A DNA stretch of 64,000 bases. It comes from Himantopus leucocephalus. Taxonomy: Eukaryota; Chordata; Aves; Charadriiformes; Recurvirostridae. Below the pieces are notes generated by a model. It had not been told where the DNA came from. It saw only the letters and a list, made by a program, of their open reading frames with translations, and ran no database searches. The stretch spans positions 24,890,169 to 24,954,168 of the forward strand of contig RSEF01000006.1 of NCBI GenBank assembly GCA_003993805.1. The letters are read 5' to 3'. Numbering within the stretch: the first letter of the stretch is position 1; each line of letters begins with the position of its first letter. The translations under genes and the position numbers were made by a program. Of the stretch, positions 13,330 through 25,800 are shown piece by piece.

Positions 13330-13775
13330 CACACAGACACACACATATGTAAGCAGACCCCATTAAAGTCATTTGATGCGGGCCAGGGAAAAGCGTCTCT
13401 AAATCACATAATTATTTTAAGAGACAAAGGCGCATTTGCTTAAACTGGTTCAAATCACCTTTGGGGAGGGAGGAGAGAGGGTTTGTGTCTGCACCATTAA
13501 ATGCTTCAATTTCCTGCAGCTCACCCCAGACTCTTGTTTTAATAGCATTAAACATATGAATATGTGATAATAAAATACAGGTGGTTTCCTTGAGCTTTAT
13601 TGACTTCCTATGCCACAAAGAGAAAATCATTCCTTCCTTGTTTATCTGTTTAAGCATTTCTTGAGTTTCTATTTTTTCTCTCCTGGGAGAGCTGATTAAT
13701 GCAAGCAGCTTCTTGGCTGTCTGACAGAGCTGCTGCCATCGCTTGCTTTGACCAAAGCTCATCCCTATGTACCTA
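13330..13775. promoter_or_regulatory. Candidate conserved non-coding element with TCF-like sites
   Basis: AT-rich block following a short CACACA run. It contains CACATAATTATTTTAAG, ACAAAGG and CACCTTTGG (TCF/LEF-like cores in both orientations), CATTAAATG, TAGCATTAAACATATG and GATAATAAAATAC. Confidence 0.4.
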
Positions 13776-14887
13776 AAAATATCCCAGCTGCTTGACCCCA
13801 GTACTTACTGCACACCACCAGCCAGGAGGTAGGGGTGGGTGGCCAGAAGAGGGATGGATCCAGACCCCTTTCTCCATGCCCGGCTGGAGCTCAGGGAGTC
13901 GGGGGCTCGCAGGGGTCTCAGCTGTGTGTCCTCAGTGTGGCTGCAATCCCAGAGCAGTGGTCCTGCGCACATTCACACACACCATCCTGACGCCACCCAG
14001 CTCACCACAACATCCTTCAGACCTACCCATCACATGAAGCATCAGAAGATGGGACATCCTGTGGAAAGACTCTACTTCTACATCCTGGTGGGGAATCCAT
14101 CTGCTGAACTCTCAGTGATGGTTTTATCTGCGACCCCGGGGGCCAAACTCGGGGCTGGGCTACGCTTTTTCCGCAGCTGCCTCCCCAGTGCTCCCAGTCT
14201 GAGCCACCTCCTGGTTAGCCTGGGACCCGTCTGCCCGTGAGCATCCCCACCCGTGTAGACGGGGTGAGAGGGAACGCCGTGCCGCCGGTGCCGGGGAGGG
14301 GGGACACACACTTGTTGATCGAGCAGCACCAGGCGCTCTCTGGCCCCTAGATGGAGCTCGGCACCCACCGTTTGCTCCTGGGTGCCCCCGAAGGGCCGGC
14401 ACCGGGAGGGGGGGAGCAGCGGGGCAGGCAGGGATGCGGGCAGGCAGGGATGCTCGCCGGCAGCTTCCCCACCCAGCACAAGGGCGAGTAGAAGGGCAGG
14501 GTGTCCCCCCCCGGTCCTGCGTGTCTAGCTCACCCGTGGGTGCTCACACCTGGGCGGAGAGGTGGCCTCTGGGACACCTTTTCACTCCAGCTGGTGCGCA
14601 GCGTCCTGCTGCTCTGGGCAGCTCACCGTGCACCAAGGTTCACCTGTGGAGGGGCGGTGCCATGCATTTTGGGGGGGAACACCGATAGCTTTGACCCCTA
14701 CTTGTCTCAAGGCGGTTGTATGAGGGGTTATCTTGCCCCGGACCCCAATCTTTGGGGGAAACCAGAGAGCCAAGCACCGCTCTCTCCATCCGCTGCAGAG
14801 AGGCCTGAGGTCCCCTGGCTCCCATCCAGAGCGCATCCACAGGCCCTTAAAATAAAGGCAAATAAGAGGGGGTTTGCTGAGACTGAA

Positions 14888-14905
14888 NGAGGGGGGGGGG
14901 GGGGG
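14888..14905. repeat. Poly-G tract (15 G) beside a single N
   Basis: An N at 14888 precedes a run of 15 G starting at 14891. It is non-coding spacer. Confidence 0.7.
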
Positions 14906-17253
14906 TGTTACAGGGAAAGAAAGAACCATGGGATCAGAGCCACGCAAGGCAGCATCCGTAGCACTGCCAGACAATACTCACCCAGCCCCCACCCCACCCC
15001 ATCTCTCGTATGGGGGGGTCTAAACTCCTCCCATCCCACCAGGGCCAGTTTGGGCTGAGCTATCAGCCACATTCAGGGTTTACTCCGAGAAGGGGAGCAG
15101 GGGCTGGAGTCAGAACCTACCTCCTGTGATCCCACTTGTCGGCAGCAAAGGGAGAGCAACCAGCTCCTGCAACACAGGAGACATTCAGCAATAGGACACC
15201 GTTCCTCACCTCTTTTGGCAGTGTCTGCGGCTGCAAGCTCTCTCAGGAAACCCTTTCCACCGGATAACGTTACAGGTGTGTCTCTGCCTGTCCCTGGGCT
15301 TTCTCTGCCCCTACTGTGGTGTGTTTCCCCAGGGGCCAGCACACACACGCGCACCCTGGGGTCCCAGCGTGGGCTCTGCCTCTCCTTCACCTGACTGCTG
15401 TGAGTCCCGCTTCTGCCCATGGTGTGTGGCACAGCTCTGCTCGAGGGTATGTGTACACCCAGATCCTCAAAAGACCAGGCCTGGAGGGAGACTGCATGGG
15501 AACTGTTGTGAGTCCACCAACAGCCTTGCTCCCCCAGAGGTCACACTCCGCTCTGTGTCCCAACTCCTGCCTCTGGATGCGGTGGTGTGAGCCACGGCCA
15601 AGGCAGGTTTCAGACCTGTCATAACAACCGATAAGGTTTCAACATTTGTTTTCACTCCATCCCAAAATGAAAGCCAGATCTCTTCAAGCATTTCCCTGAG
15701 GACGGGGGGGCAGTGAGCAGCCATGTCGGTGGGCAGGGCGCTCGGGACGTGTCCCTCTGTGGTGGCAGTGTCCCTCCAATGGCAGGAGAACACAGCCTGG
15801 CAGTGGCAGAGACCCAACAGCGTTGTAAATGTGTACAAAACTACCCGGAGCTTAATCCTGGAAGGAGGGCAGTGCCCTGGATGGGGCCCAGCAGTTGCCG
15901 CCATGCTGCGGCATGTCATGTCACCAGTCATGACCCGTGTCATGATCCATGTCACCAGTGGGTGCTGTAGCTAGGACCTGAGTTTCAGCAGCAGCCTTGT
16001 GATGTGACATTTCCAGACCCTGCGAGCTCCTCCAGCGTGTGCCACCTGCGGCAGGGCCAGGTATGGTTCCTACTGGGGGACAGACCTCCTCTGCCCAACC
16101 CGGGCTCCTGCTGGAGCAAGATGCCAAGTCCCAGGTGCCCCCCACCACTCACTCCCATGTCCCAGGAGCCTGCAGAGACTTGGTGCCTTTTTTTCTGCAG
16201 CTTTCAGAAGAGCATCTTTCCAGAACTTCGTGGCTCCCAGGGACCTGCTGTCATTTGTCCTCTTCTCCCCCAGCATGGCCTGGGACGATCCCCCTCTTCT
16301 CCCCCAGGCTCTCAGGGCTCTCCTGTGAAAACAGCCGGATCAGCTGGGGAGACTTTTACCCTCGGAGAGGGAGAGCTGTGCAGAGGCCTGGCCACAACTC
16401 AGTGCACTTGTGCTCACTTCCTCATGACGACCCCGAGCAAGCCCCTACCCCACCTATACCTCTTTTTTTCCCCTTTGCCACTTTATGTAGGGGGATCTTG
16501 GGGTCAAGCCCTGCCTCTCGGCACGTCTACGTCCAACGTACCTGATGGCCCAAGCTCGCTCTTGCTGCCGCTGACCACCAGCATTGCAAAACTAATGCTT
16601 TCAAGGTGAAAACCCAGAAAGGAAGAGTCTGGCTGGCCCTGACACGTGCCCAAAAGCTGAGCATCGGCAACAGCAGGCACCAATCACTAAACAAAGTGAC
16701 TTTCCAAAAAATTCCTCATGCTGAGACAGGAAAGTCCCTGGGAAAAGGAACTTTTCTCCATGTTTTCATCTATCCCTGTCTTTGTACCGCTTCCCAACTG
16801 TAGTTTAAAAAAAGTATATATTGATTGATATTTTTTAATCACTGCTTTGTTATTTTTAGGCGGCTGCAGTCGAGGAAAGACAGACAGTTAACCGCAGCTC
16901 TCAGACCAGCGGGTTTACATTCTTTGCAGGCAACGAGAAAACGAGTTTCCTCAAGCCTTGCTCCTTCCTGCTCAAGAATTAGCGCGGGGACTCCCCATCT
17001 ATTTCTGCTCATTTTATTTTTGCTCCAGAAGCAGAAAGGCAAAGGGCGGCTGAGCTGAGGGTAAGTACTGAATTTGCAGCCCCCAAGGAAGCGCAGGGCA
17101 GGGGTTTGCAGCTCTCTGCAACAGGGGATTCACACACCTTCAGCACTCAGGGTTTCAGCTGGAGGTTTTGGCGCGTAATTAGGACTTACACTCACTGCCG
17201 GAGCCAGCCCCAGGCTTAACACAACTAGCTGCAAAAAAAAAAAAAAAAAAAAA

Positions 17254-17353
17254 NNNNNNNNNNNNNNNNNNNNNNNNNNNNNNNNNNNNNNNNNNNNNNN
17301 NNNNNNNNNNNNNNNNNNNNNNNNNNNNNNNNNNNNNNNNNNNNNNNNNNNNN
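17254..17353. other. Assembly gap, 100 N, flanked by poly-A
   Basis: Exactly 100 N between A21 and A10. The fixed size suggests an unknown true length; an A-rich repeat probably broke the assembly. Confidence 0.98.
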
Positions 17354-20300
17354 AAAAAAAAAAGAAGGAAGCCAAATCTTAATTTCTAGACGTGGAAAAT
17401 CAAGATTTTTTCAGTGCCTTTGGAAAAAAAAAATTAAAATCTTTGAATACAGTTTTAAGTTTGACTTGAATAAATATATAGAATCCATTTAAAACTACCA
17501 AAGTAACAAGGACTTTCTGATCAACAGAAAGGAACAGGGGCAAAGAACCTCTGTCCTAATCTTGGGCAAGCACTGACACATCAAACAGAAATTTCCTACT
17601 GTAACAAAGGCAAAAATAATACTAATAACAATAATTAAAAAAAGAAATCAAAGTCCCAGCTAGCTTCACAAACAAAAGATCTGCAAAAAATGGAGACAAT
17701 CTGGTTTGACTCCAGCAGAAGCTTGTTGTGGTAATCTATAGCTTTGTGTGCTTTTCTTCTTCCCTTAATATTTGTTAAAAAAAAAAAAATTAATCTAATT
17801 TTTCTTCACAAATCAAGACCTTCTCATTTAGAAAATTTCCACCTGGGATATTTTGATAATTCCAAATCTTATTTCACAATCGTTTTTCAAATAAGTGGCC
17901 GTCAAAGCTCACTGTTGCACAAAGACATCAGTGTCACTCAGCCAGTCGGCTTCTGGCAGGGGGGAAAAAAAAAAAAAAGAAAAAGATTAATTCAAAAAGT
18001 TCCAGCTGTCCCAGAACCCCAGACAGGGCTGGCTTTTTTACTGTAACCCAAACAGTTTTCAGCAAAGCCATTTTCAGTTTTGTCAGTGAATCGGCTTGTG
18101 TTTTGTACCCCATTTAGCCCACGACCGCGTGTAAGCTGTCCTCGGCAGCGAGGAGGGGGCTGCCTCCCGTGGGGCTGCGCTCCCGCCGACGCCGTGCCGA
18201 GTCAGCAGCCCCAGTTTTAAGCTTTTTTTTTTTTTTTTTTGGTGGGTTGGTTAATTGGGAGCACATCCAAAAATACGGATCTACAGTCCCCGTGAGGGAA
18301 TGAAAATGATCCTATATACGGGTGTTCGTGGGGTCAGAGCCTCTCTTTATTATCAATTATACAAACTGTATTAGAGGATACACGCACCCGCCTGGGTCTT
18401 CCTCCAGCAAATGCCGCATACAGGCGACTCTCACAGATGCTACTACAGGAAAAATAGCATTAAATATACAGCAAATGCCCCATAGATGGGATGATGCAGC
18501 CCAAGAAAAGCTGCATGTGGTCTTCACAAGTACTCACATGGAAATTGGGGCACACACGTACTGCACGGGGCCAAACATGCTGACCTGCACCCAGGAAAAA
18601 GCTCAACTGCAGGCTCCGTTCAAGGCAGGAGGCTCCAGCAAAGACCCTTCAGCCTTTCCCTGGGCCCATCCCTCCACAGAGATCAACCAACTGGTCCTCG
18701 TTTGGATGACTCATGTGCTTAACTAATTGGCTAAATGGGGGCCAGACCTCTGGCTCCCTCCTGCCCACATAGTTTGCTGAGCTGGGACCAAACCCAGACA
18801 ACCGCAGCCCGTCCAGCTGGGCTTCGTCTCTTCCAGCTCCACACAGATGTTTAATGCTCTGCTTGCTCGTGCAAAGACGGTGCTCTCACACCCCTCTGAT
18901 TTTGCTTTTAAAAGCTCAGCACGTCTATAGCCAACCCAACATGATCGATAGCTCTTGGTCCCTGGCAGCATTGCGTGCAGTAGAGGCATGCGGCCGCCTT
19001 CTCCTGCGATGTCTCATGCCCTTCGGCTGCAGGTTTCCCCTCTGGCCCAAGTTCTTCTTCTACCTTGGTCCGTATTTCCTAGATACAGGCAAACAGCGGA
19101 AAAACATTTCTTCTTAACTCCCATTTCACATTTGGGATTTGCTATATTTTGAGGTAGAGGGAAGGGTGAAATGACTTTCAGGGGGTCTTAATGCAATTTT
19201 ATTCCTGTTCCCAAATAGGCATAATAGGAAAATTTAAATTAGCCTTCAAAATGGTATGGATAGCCCCAGGATATGGCTGAGGTGATGTCAGTCTACAAAA
19301 CATATCATTGTGTGTCATTGTTTCATGTCATTGCTTATTGATTTAATTCCATCATATTTCAGGCAACTTTTATTGTCTAGGTACAGATCATCATATTAAT
19401 AACTGGAAGCATGTATGCAGATATCAAAACCACCTCCTGCCACTAACTCAATTTTTAAAATGAGTCCAGGAGAAATATTTTAAGAGAAACCCCTTCCAGA
19501 AACAATTGTTCCAGGGACAAGAAAGACTGGACGACTATTTTTCTGGTTCCAACGTTACATATATTGTAATTTCATATCGAGATTTTTTTTTTCTGTTGGT
19601 CTTTTTTTTTTCAGTGGGAAAGATTGATAAGAAAAGGAGGAAGTCAACAGTTTTGAGACCAAGGTGTAGCTAAATATTGTATCTAAACACATGCCCTTGA
19701 ACGTGCATTATCATACGTTCAACTTCGCTGGGGAACATTTTGGAATATGAACTGAATAATGTGGATATTATAAAATGGCTGTCTTGGAATTAAATTTTAA
19801 GATATTGATGTGTCATAATAATAAAATAGAAAACACTTTAATATCAACAGTGAGCTCCATCATCCTTTTTTATTATTATTATTTTGTGGTTGGTGCTTTT
19901 TCCTACACAGAAACCTTGAAAAAAAACCCCATACACTGCAACAAACTGTAAACCATTAAAGATTTGTACACAGCGATGCCTCCTGAAGGACTAAGCCCTA
20001 ACCCCAGCATTATCTTTGTACACAAAGTTGGGCACGTTGTTGTTGTTGTTGTTGTTGTTATTATTATTATTAGTAGTAGTAGTATTTTAAATAATTAGCT
20101 TAATCAGCTCCTAAAAATCTGTCTGAAGTATGAAATAGAATTCAAACAAAAGAATTCTGTGAAATTTATCTTGGGAAAAAATACAAAGTATTTTATTTTA
20201 GCAGTTTTTTGGGAGTGTCTTTTAAAGATATCTCAAAAATGTGTGCTTTCTATATCTACTTATTTTCCTGTGTTTTTTCTTTTTGTTTTTTTTCTGTTTT

Positions 20301-20984
20301 TTTCCCAAATCTTTTTTCTTTTTTGCCTTCTTGTCCCTCCATCGCTGCAGATGTTTCTCTGTGTTCAGTCGCGTGTTGGACAGCAGGATGGGAAAATCCT
20401 GCAGCACCATAAATTTTCAGCCCGATCCTGCAATAACAGATTTTAGATAAAGCAGGCTATTCGTACGCTCCCCTAACAAGCTCTGAGCAACGCTGCACCC
20501 AGAGGACCCAGCTTCCAGGAGCTCTACCAAACGCTGGGTATCAAAGGCTCGGAGTATTTTGTCACCCGCATCCCACAGACCGCCTGGCTCCCAGGACCGC
20601 ATCAGGGGGCTCGTGGCTGGCCGCCCTTCCCAGTCCGCTCCTCCAACATCCTTTAACGGGCAATTCCCAGTGCTGGACGGAAACGCCAGGCTGAAGTCAA
20701 CACAGCTTCCCTGGCCGTAAGGCTGGGAATGTCCCCCAAGGAAGCCGATGGGTGTTTTCCCACCGGTTTGATTTTCCTCTGAGAAAGGCTTGCCTAACTG
20801 GGGACAATGTCCCTGAGTAAAGCTGAGCACGAACGGAAAACAGCGTCCCCAGAATAATTCCCTGCAAGGTTGTCTCTAAAGTGTACTCTTGTAGATTTCT
20901 TTATATCCAAATGCTGCTTTCTATATGAAGTTTCAGCCACGAATACCTCCAGACACCCCCAGCCCAGGCGAGACCCCACTCCAA
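17354..20984. other. AT-rich TLX1 3' flank
   Basis: After the gap the composition is the most AT-rich of the window (about 17.36-18.06 and 19.13-20.46 kb). It has many short A and T runs and a compound microsatellite. The GC-rich island at 18.12-18.20 kb is small. No coding sequence is recognised; some blocks could be conserved elements, but they are harder to tell apart from AT-rich background here. Confidence 0.5.
20036..20094. repeat. Compound trinucleotide microsatellite (TTG)n(TTA)n(TAG)n
   Basis: Consecutive runs of GTT, ATT and AGT trinucleotides change unit in place, as expected when single substitutions spread through a slipping array. It lies in AT-rich TLX1 3' flank. Confidence 0.9.
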
Positions 20985-21240
20985 GGTCTTATTCAAGAAA
21001 TTATTCAACATGCGTTTAAGACCAAGCCCCCCCAGAAGGGCTTCGATTAAAGCGGGTGCTAAACGCGCTGCGGGGTCAAAGCCTGAAAACGTTTAGAGGA
21101 TCGGGGATTTAAATACAGCAAATTACCTCTGGAGCTTCCAAAGTCAAGTGCACCTGGGCAAAGTCAAATGGAAACGCTGACTCTATTTTCATTTTAAACA
21201 AATAGCGGGGGCTTCAGTGTTAGCTGTATACGCCGTCTCC
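20985..21240. promoter_or_regulatory. Candidate conserved element just past the TLX1 3' end
   Basis: Complex AT-moderate text (AGGATCGGGGATTTAAATAC, CAAATTACC, TTTTAAACAAATAG) ends close to the presumed poly(A) site. It may be TLX1 3' flank or an alternative 3' UTR extension. Confidence 0.3.
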
Positions 21241-21283
21241 TCTCGGGGAACTAACAGACAGGGAAGAGCAAGGCTTTAAATGA

Positions 21284-21289
21284 TTTATT
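21284..21289 (-). terminator. Candidate TLX1 polyadenylation signal AATAAA
   Basis: AATAAA reads on the minus strand about 1.3 kb past the stop codon and has a GU-rich element 25-35 bases further on. A second AATAAA at 21317-21312 and an ATTAAA at 21583-21578 are alternatives. Confidence 0.45.
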
Positions 21290-21516
21290 CAGTACCCTGG
21301 AGATTTTTTTTTTTATTTTCTTTTTTCGTTTCCACATAAATTACACAAGCACTTTATAAAATGAATACACATAAAACACCTTATAAGTGCATAACTTAAA
21401 AAAAAACCAAACGACCAAAGGCCTTTAAAAATCTCACTGAAAATAGGTTTTCTGATTGCTTGTTTGTACTAGCTGCTTAAATTGGCAGTGCTGTTTTAGA
21501 TTATAAGTAACTGAAA

Positions 21517-21549
21517 AATATATACTGTATATATATATATCTATATATT
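21517..21549. repeat. TA dinucleotide run in the TLX1 3' UTR
   Basis: This is an imperfect TATATA run interrupted by CTG and CTA. It is the second TA array within the presumed 3' UTR. Confidence 0.75.
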
Positions 21550-22118
21550 CCTGGCATTTACTATAACAAGTGCTTTGTTTAATTGTGTCTCATTCCCTTG
21601 GTACAATTAAAGAAACAACTAAGTTAATCGGTTGAGAGTGAAATCGATTTTTTGCCATCAGGAATTGCCTTCTAAAGGGAAACAGGTAAAATAAAACATT
21701 GGACAACAATTTTGCAAATGATATGGAAATAATCCACGGAAAAAAAACTGCATTACCCCCACAAACTGCCACCAAGGTCTTCTCGTTATTAAAATACACG
21801 CTGATGGGCACGGAGTCCGTGGCAGCCAGGGACAGTTTGGGCTCTTCATACAATTGAGATATCATATTTACCGTCCTCAGGAGTCTGTCAGATCCTTCTC
21901 TTATTCCCCCCTCGCAAGAAAAAATTAATGAAAAAGGGGAGGAGAGACGGCGAGGTGAGATCCGAAGGGTTCCCATCTGGCACAAGCAGAAATTGCTGCC
22001 GTTTCCTCCATTTGTTGCATCCCCGAACGTCTCCAGCGCAGACGACCCGAGGAGGCTCGCGGCAGAGACGTGCTTTCCAGGGAGCCTCCTCCTTTTGTTT
22101 CAAGCCATCAGTCCAAAG

Positions 22119-22175
22119 TATACACATATATATATACATCTTATGTATATATATATATACACACAAATATATAGG
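22119..22175. repeat. TA-rich dinucleotide microsatellite in the TLX1 3' UTR
   Basis: Two TA runs flank a short CATCTTATG core, followed by CACACA. The two halves are mutually complementary, so the transcript could fold into a long AU hairpin. Confidence 0.8.
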
Positions 22176-22601
22176 GGTGACCCCGGGCTTGGCACTGCCG
22201 CCAGCAGAATCCAAGGAAGTTTTCTCTCCCCCGGCTGGGTGAACGCCGGCGGCCGTGCCTCTCAGGGCTGGGCTTTTTGTCTGGCAACACGTCAGCAAGT
22301 TCATGGTCGGCACCAGAGACTTTCAAGAGAACAAAAGGGCTGGGGGGAGGCGAGACACCACCGCTGCTCCAGCAACCCCACGGGTGGGGAGAGTTTTTGG
22401 GGTGGTTTCCCTTCCTTTTGGTCCTTGTAGAGAGTTTCCCTGGCCAGACGCATGGGATGCATGTGTGGCCGGAGGATCGCGGGATGCCAGCCTTCCACAG
22501 GGACAAACAAGGATGCCACACGTCCCACCAGGGATGCCATGTGTTCTGCCAGGGACAGCCCTGCCGGCAGAAGGTGCACGTGCCACCAGCGGGTGCCGGC
22601 C

Positions 22602-22824
22602 TTATTCGCAAGCGGAGGCGACAGTGGTGACGCTGGTGATCTTGGTGGAGTCGTCAGACCAAGGCTGGAGGTTCTGAAGGGCGAAGAGAGAGGAGTTGTG
22701 GACACAGATGGGGTCGGCTTGGATGGGCTGGTTGATGGTTTTTTGGAAGGCCTCCTGCTGCAGCTGCATGAGGATGCGGTTCGCTTGCTGCCGCTCAGCC
22801 TCCCGCTCCTCCGCCGTCTGCCTC
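22602..22824 (-). CDS. TLX1: TLX1 coding exon 3 (end of homeodomain and C-terminal tail)
   Basis: This terminal coding exon has 223 bases. The acceptor TCTCCTAG precedes the G that completes the split arginine codon (AG|G), then [14 protein letters not shown] continues the end of the homeodomain. The tail holds a glutamine-rich helix ([13 protein letters not shown]), the family-conserved [14 protein letters not shown], and the acidic and Ser/Thr-rich end closing with ASACE and TAA at 22604-22602. The sequence [10 protein letters not shown] is shared across TLX1-3 from family knowledge. Confidence 0.97.
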
Positions 22825-25800
22825 CTAGGAGAGAGGGAGCAGTTAGGGGGGCCTGGGGGAGCAAGGAAGGGCATCTCTGGAGAGAAGAATGTCACACCGG
22901 GTGCTTAGGGCTGGGTGGAGTTGGAAAAGAGGGTGCCTAGCCACAGCATGGTCCCACGTTCCCTGCACAAGCTGCCATTAAGTCCCATAAACTGGGAGCT
23001 GGGGCTGCCTGTCTTACTGGCCCCAGTGAGAATCACTCCGAACAAAGAGAGCTGGGAAAGCCCACGGCTCTGGGATTTTTTCTGTCCATGGGAGAAATCC
23101 AAGCAGAGCCAGGACACCCAAAGGGGCGCACGACGGGGCTGCAAATGGTGTGATTTCCTGCAAACATGCTCTGTGCCCAGCAGCGAGAGCCAAGCGCCCA
23201 ACGTCCCAGCAAGGAGCACGGGGCAGGAGCAAGGGGAGATATCACCAGCTGGCAGTGCCACACAGCTGGGAGATGGGCAACGTCACCCCACGCATCCCCT
23301 TCCCTGCACCCAGGCATGCCATCCCCTCCGCCAGGCTGCGGTGGCCAGCTGAAGAGAGTCTGGATGAAGGCAACAACGCACCCACGGCACACTAGACAAA
23401 AATCTGCAAAATATTGACTAAACACAAGAAACATTTTTAGCAGCAGGAAGAATCAAAGCCCAGAATAAACTGTCCGGGCAAGGTGGAGGAGGACATTTTT
23501 AAGAACAGGTTGGACACGTGTCTGTCTGGAATGACACCAAGCAGAGCTGATCCTGCTGAGGGGGGGGATTAGGGGGCCTGCAGGGGTCCTCTCCAGCACT
23601 GGTAGGGCCCCAGCTCTGGGCTGTCTGGGAGGAGGGGATGTAGAGGTAGAAATGGCCTGAACACACTTAAATCTACAATGAAAATTCCAACGCCCGCATG
23701 CTTGGATGCCGGGTCAGTCTGGAGGCTGCAGCCTGCAGTCGCCTCCGCTTTTACTGGTGAACATCACCTGGCACCTTCAGCAACGCTGCTGGGAAAGCCT
23801 GGGGGCAGCTCACAGTGCTGGTCCCGGGATGATCCCCAAAGCACTCCCTCCCTCGCTCACACCCCTGGGGCCCAGCCGACGCTCTCCCGGCAGCTTCAGT
23901 GGATCAGTGACAGGAAACATCAGCTTTTTAATTTAGCAACTCAGGGGGACACGAAATGTCTCATCTTCTTTGGCTGCAGGGATTGGAAGTGGCAGCTCCA
24001 AGCTTCGCGGTGACATCTCAGAGCACAGGGAAGGGTGTCCCTGGCTCCTCACCCGGGAAGTGGGAGAAGGCTGGATGTGGGCGATGGGCCTCCGGGGCAC
24101 CTGAGCCTCCAGGCATGTGGCCAGGGCTCCCACCCGGGAGCAGGTAGCTTGGGGCTCAGTCCCTGCTCTAATCACTGTGTCAACATCTCACGTCAGACAT
24201 CCCGGGGAGAGGGGGTTCGGAGCAGCACCGGCCCTCCCCACAGAGCCCGGGAGCGGCTCCGTCTCTGCTTCGATGAATATTTAATGACTCCCTGCACAAT
24301 GAAAAGATGCTCCATGAGGAAGGAGGGAGCCCCATATCCAGGGCGGTCAGGAGCACGGTGGCTGTGAGCACCCGGCTCCCAAATATCTCCCTGCTCGAAG
24401 CAGCTGGCCCGTTCATGCATTCACGTCAGGCTGGGATTTGCAGGTTCAAATCTGCCTGGAAGGAACTAAACCCCGATGCCCGTGTCTCAAGGAAGAGCCC
24501 CAATCTGGGGAGGGGATCACACAGCCACCTCACTCCAGCAGAGACACCCGGCAAGTGGCAGTGGCCAGACTCTCCCCCCAGCTTGCCCTTATTTAAGCTG
24601 TTAAATCCTTCAAAGGGCTTAAAAGTAACTTTCTCTTCTTGGATATTCCCTGCTGCCTAGCTCACACCGTGCCTGCGACCGGCTCCTTCCAACGCCCAGT
24701 GCTCCAGGCACTGTTTTCAGCCTACCACTGCTGCAGGGGGACCTGGGGCAGCCAGCCGGGCGTGCTATCGGCCAGGGACACCCGCATCTCCACCGCAACA
24801 CCCAACGTGCACAGATGCAAACAAGCAGAGCTTACAAGGCTGAGTCCCTCTGGCTCAGGCTGGTGAGGATTCTCCCGTGTCTAATACTGATACGACGGCT
24901 GAGGTCAGGCTGCAGCCTTTCCCTTCGGCAGAACCAGGATTTTGTTTCTCTTTACCCAGCTATTTTTTGTGAAACACATGAATAGGTTTGTATCCTCTGC
25001 CAGAGAGAGCTGAACTTAGCCAACAGACGCAAAGAGTATTGACAGACAGATGGAGAGCCAGCCAAGCCGCATTTGCCTCACTTCCTTAGGAAACCAGGTT
25101 AGAAGACATAGCTGACCCCGTTCCGCAGGCCACGGCAGGACTGTTCCTCCTCCAGGACTCTGCTCCTGGCTAAGAGTTAACTCCAGCTGGAGACTTCCTG
25201 GCACTCGGGGAGCTGCTCTTCCATGGGCTCTTTAGCAAAGGACTCGCTGAGCGGGGACTGATCTCCACTCTTGGATTCAAGTTCCTTGTCCCGCATTTCT
25301 TATCCAACCTCTGCATGCCCAGGCAATCACTGTCCCATTCAGCCTTGGGGAGACCCCGGGGAAGCCCCTCGAGAAGCTACTGCCTGCCTGCACCCAAGCG
25401 CCCAGTGCGCAGCACCCAGCAACGCCCCCCTTCTCTGACCTGTCCCTTGCCCAGGTCCCCCCCTGCAGGGTGCCTGTCCCCAGTCCGCAGCAGAGCAGGG
25501 GATGCTTCCAGTACTGGGGTGCCTCCCACGGGGACACCCCGGGAAGCTGCAGCCTGGGAGGAGCAGGGTCACCCGGGAGCCTCCGTGTGAGCCCGGTTCT
25601 CTCTAGCCCGGTTTTACCGGCACGCCTCGCAGGAGGAGGGGGGGAAAAAAAAAAAAAAGAAAGAGAAAGCGAAAAAAAAAAAAAGCATTTTGGCAAGGAG
25701 GTGCGGTAAAGCCTGCGGGGGTGAAAACTTGCGCGTTATGCAGGGCTCGGTATCCCGGCAGTCCCGGGTGCAGGATCCGGCCCGAGCCCCGCTCCCACAC

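Larger units (their letters stand above)
9641..17253. other. Non-coding spacer, mostly featureless
   Basis: GC-moderate spacer outside the candidate element at 13.33-13.78 kb. Minor items are a 31-bp-spaced repeat of CATGTCACCAGT (15917-15928 and 15948-15959) and the poly-G tract at 14.89 kb. No gene is supported. Confidence 0.55.
21284..22601 (-). other. TLX1: Presumed TLX1 3' UTR
   Basis: The sequence downstream of the TAA has no further recognisable coding content. Candidate poly(A) hexamers on the minus strand are ATTAAA at 21583-21578, AATAAA at 21317-21312 and AATAAA at 21289-21284. The last is followed by a TGTCTGTTAG-type GU-rich stretch, so a 3' end near 21.26 kb is plausible. The interval contains two TA-rich microsatellites. 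The exact 3' end is inferred and would need transcript data. Confidence 0.55.

Noticed and set aside
1..22000. LBX1 exons expected on this side of TLX1 by synteny
   Set aside because: No LBX1 homeodomain or flanking protein text was found in any frame. The gene is presumably beyond the left edge.
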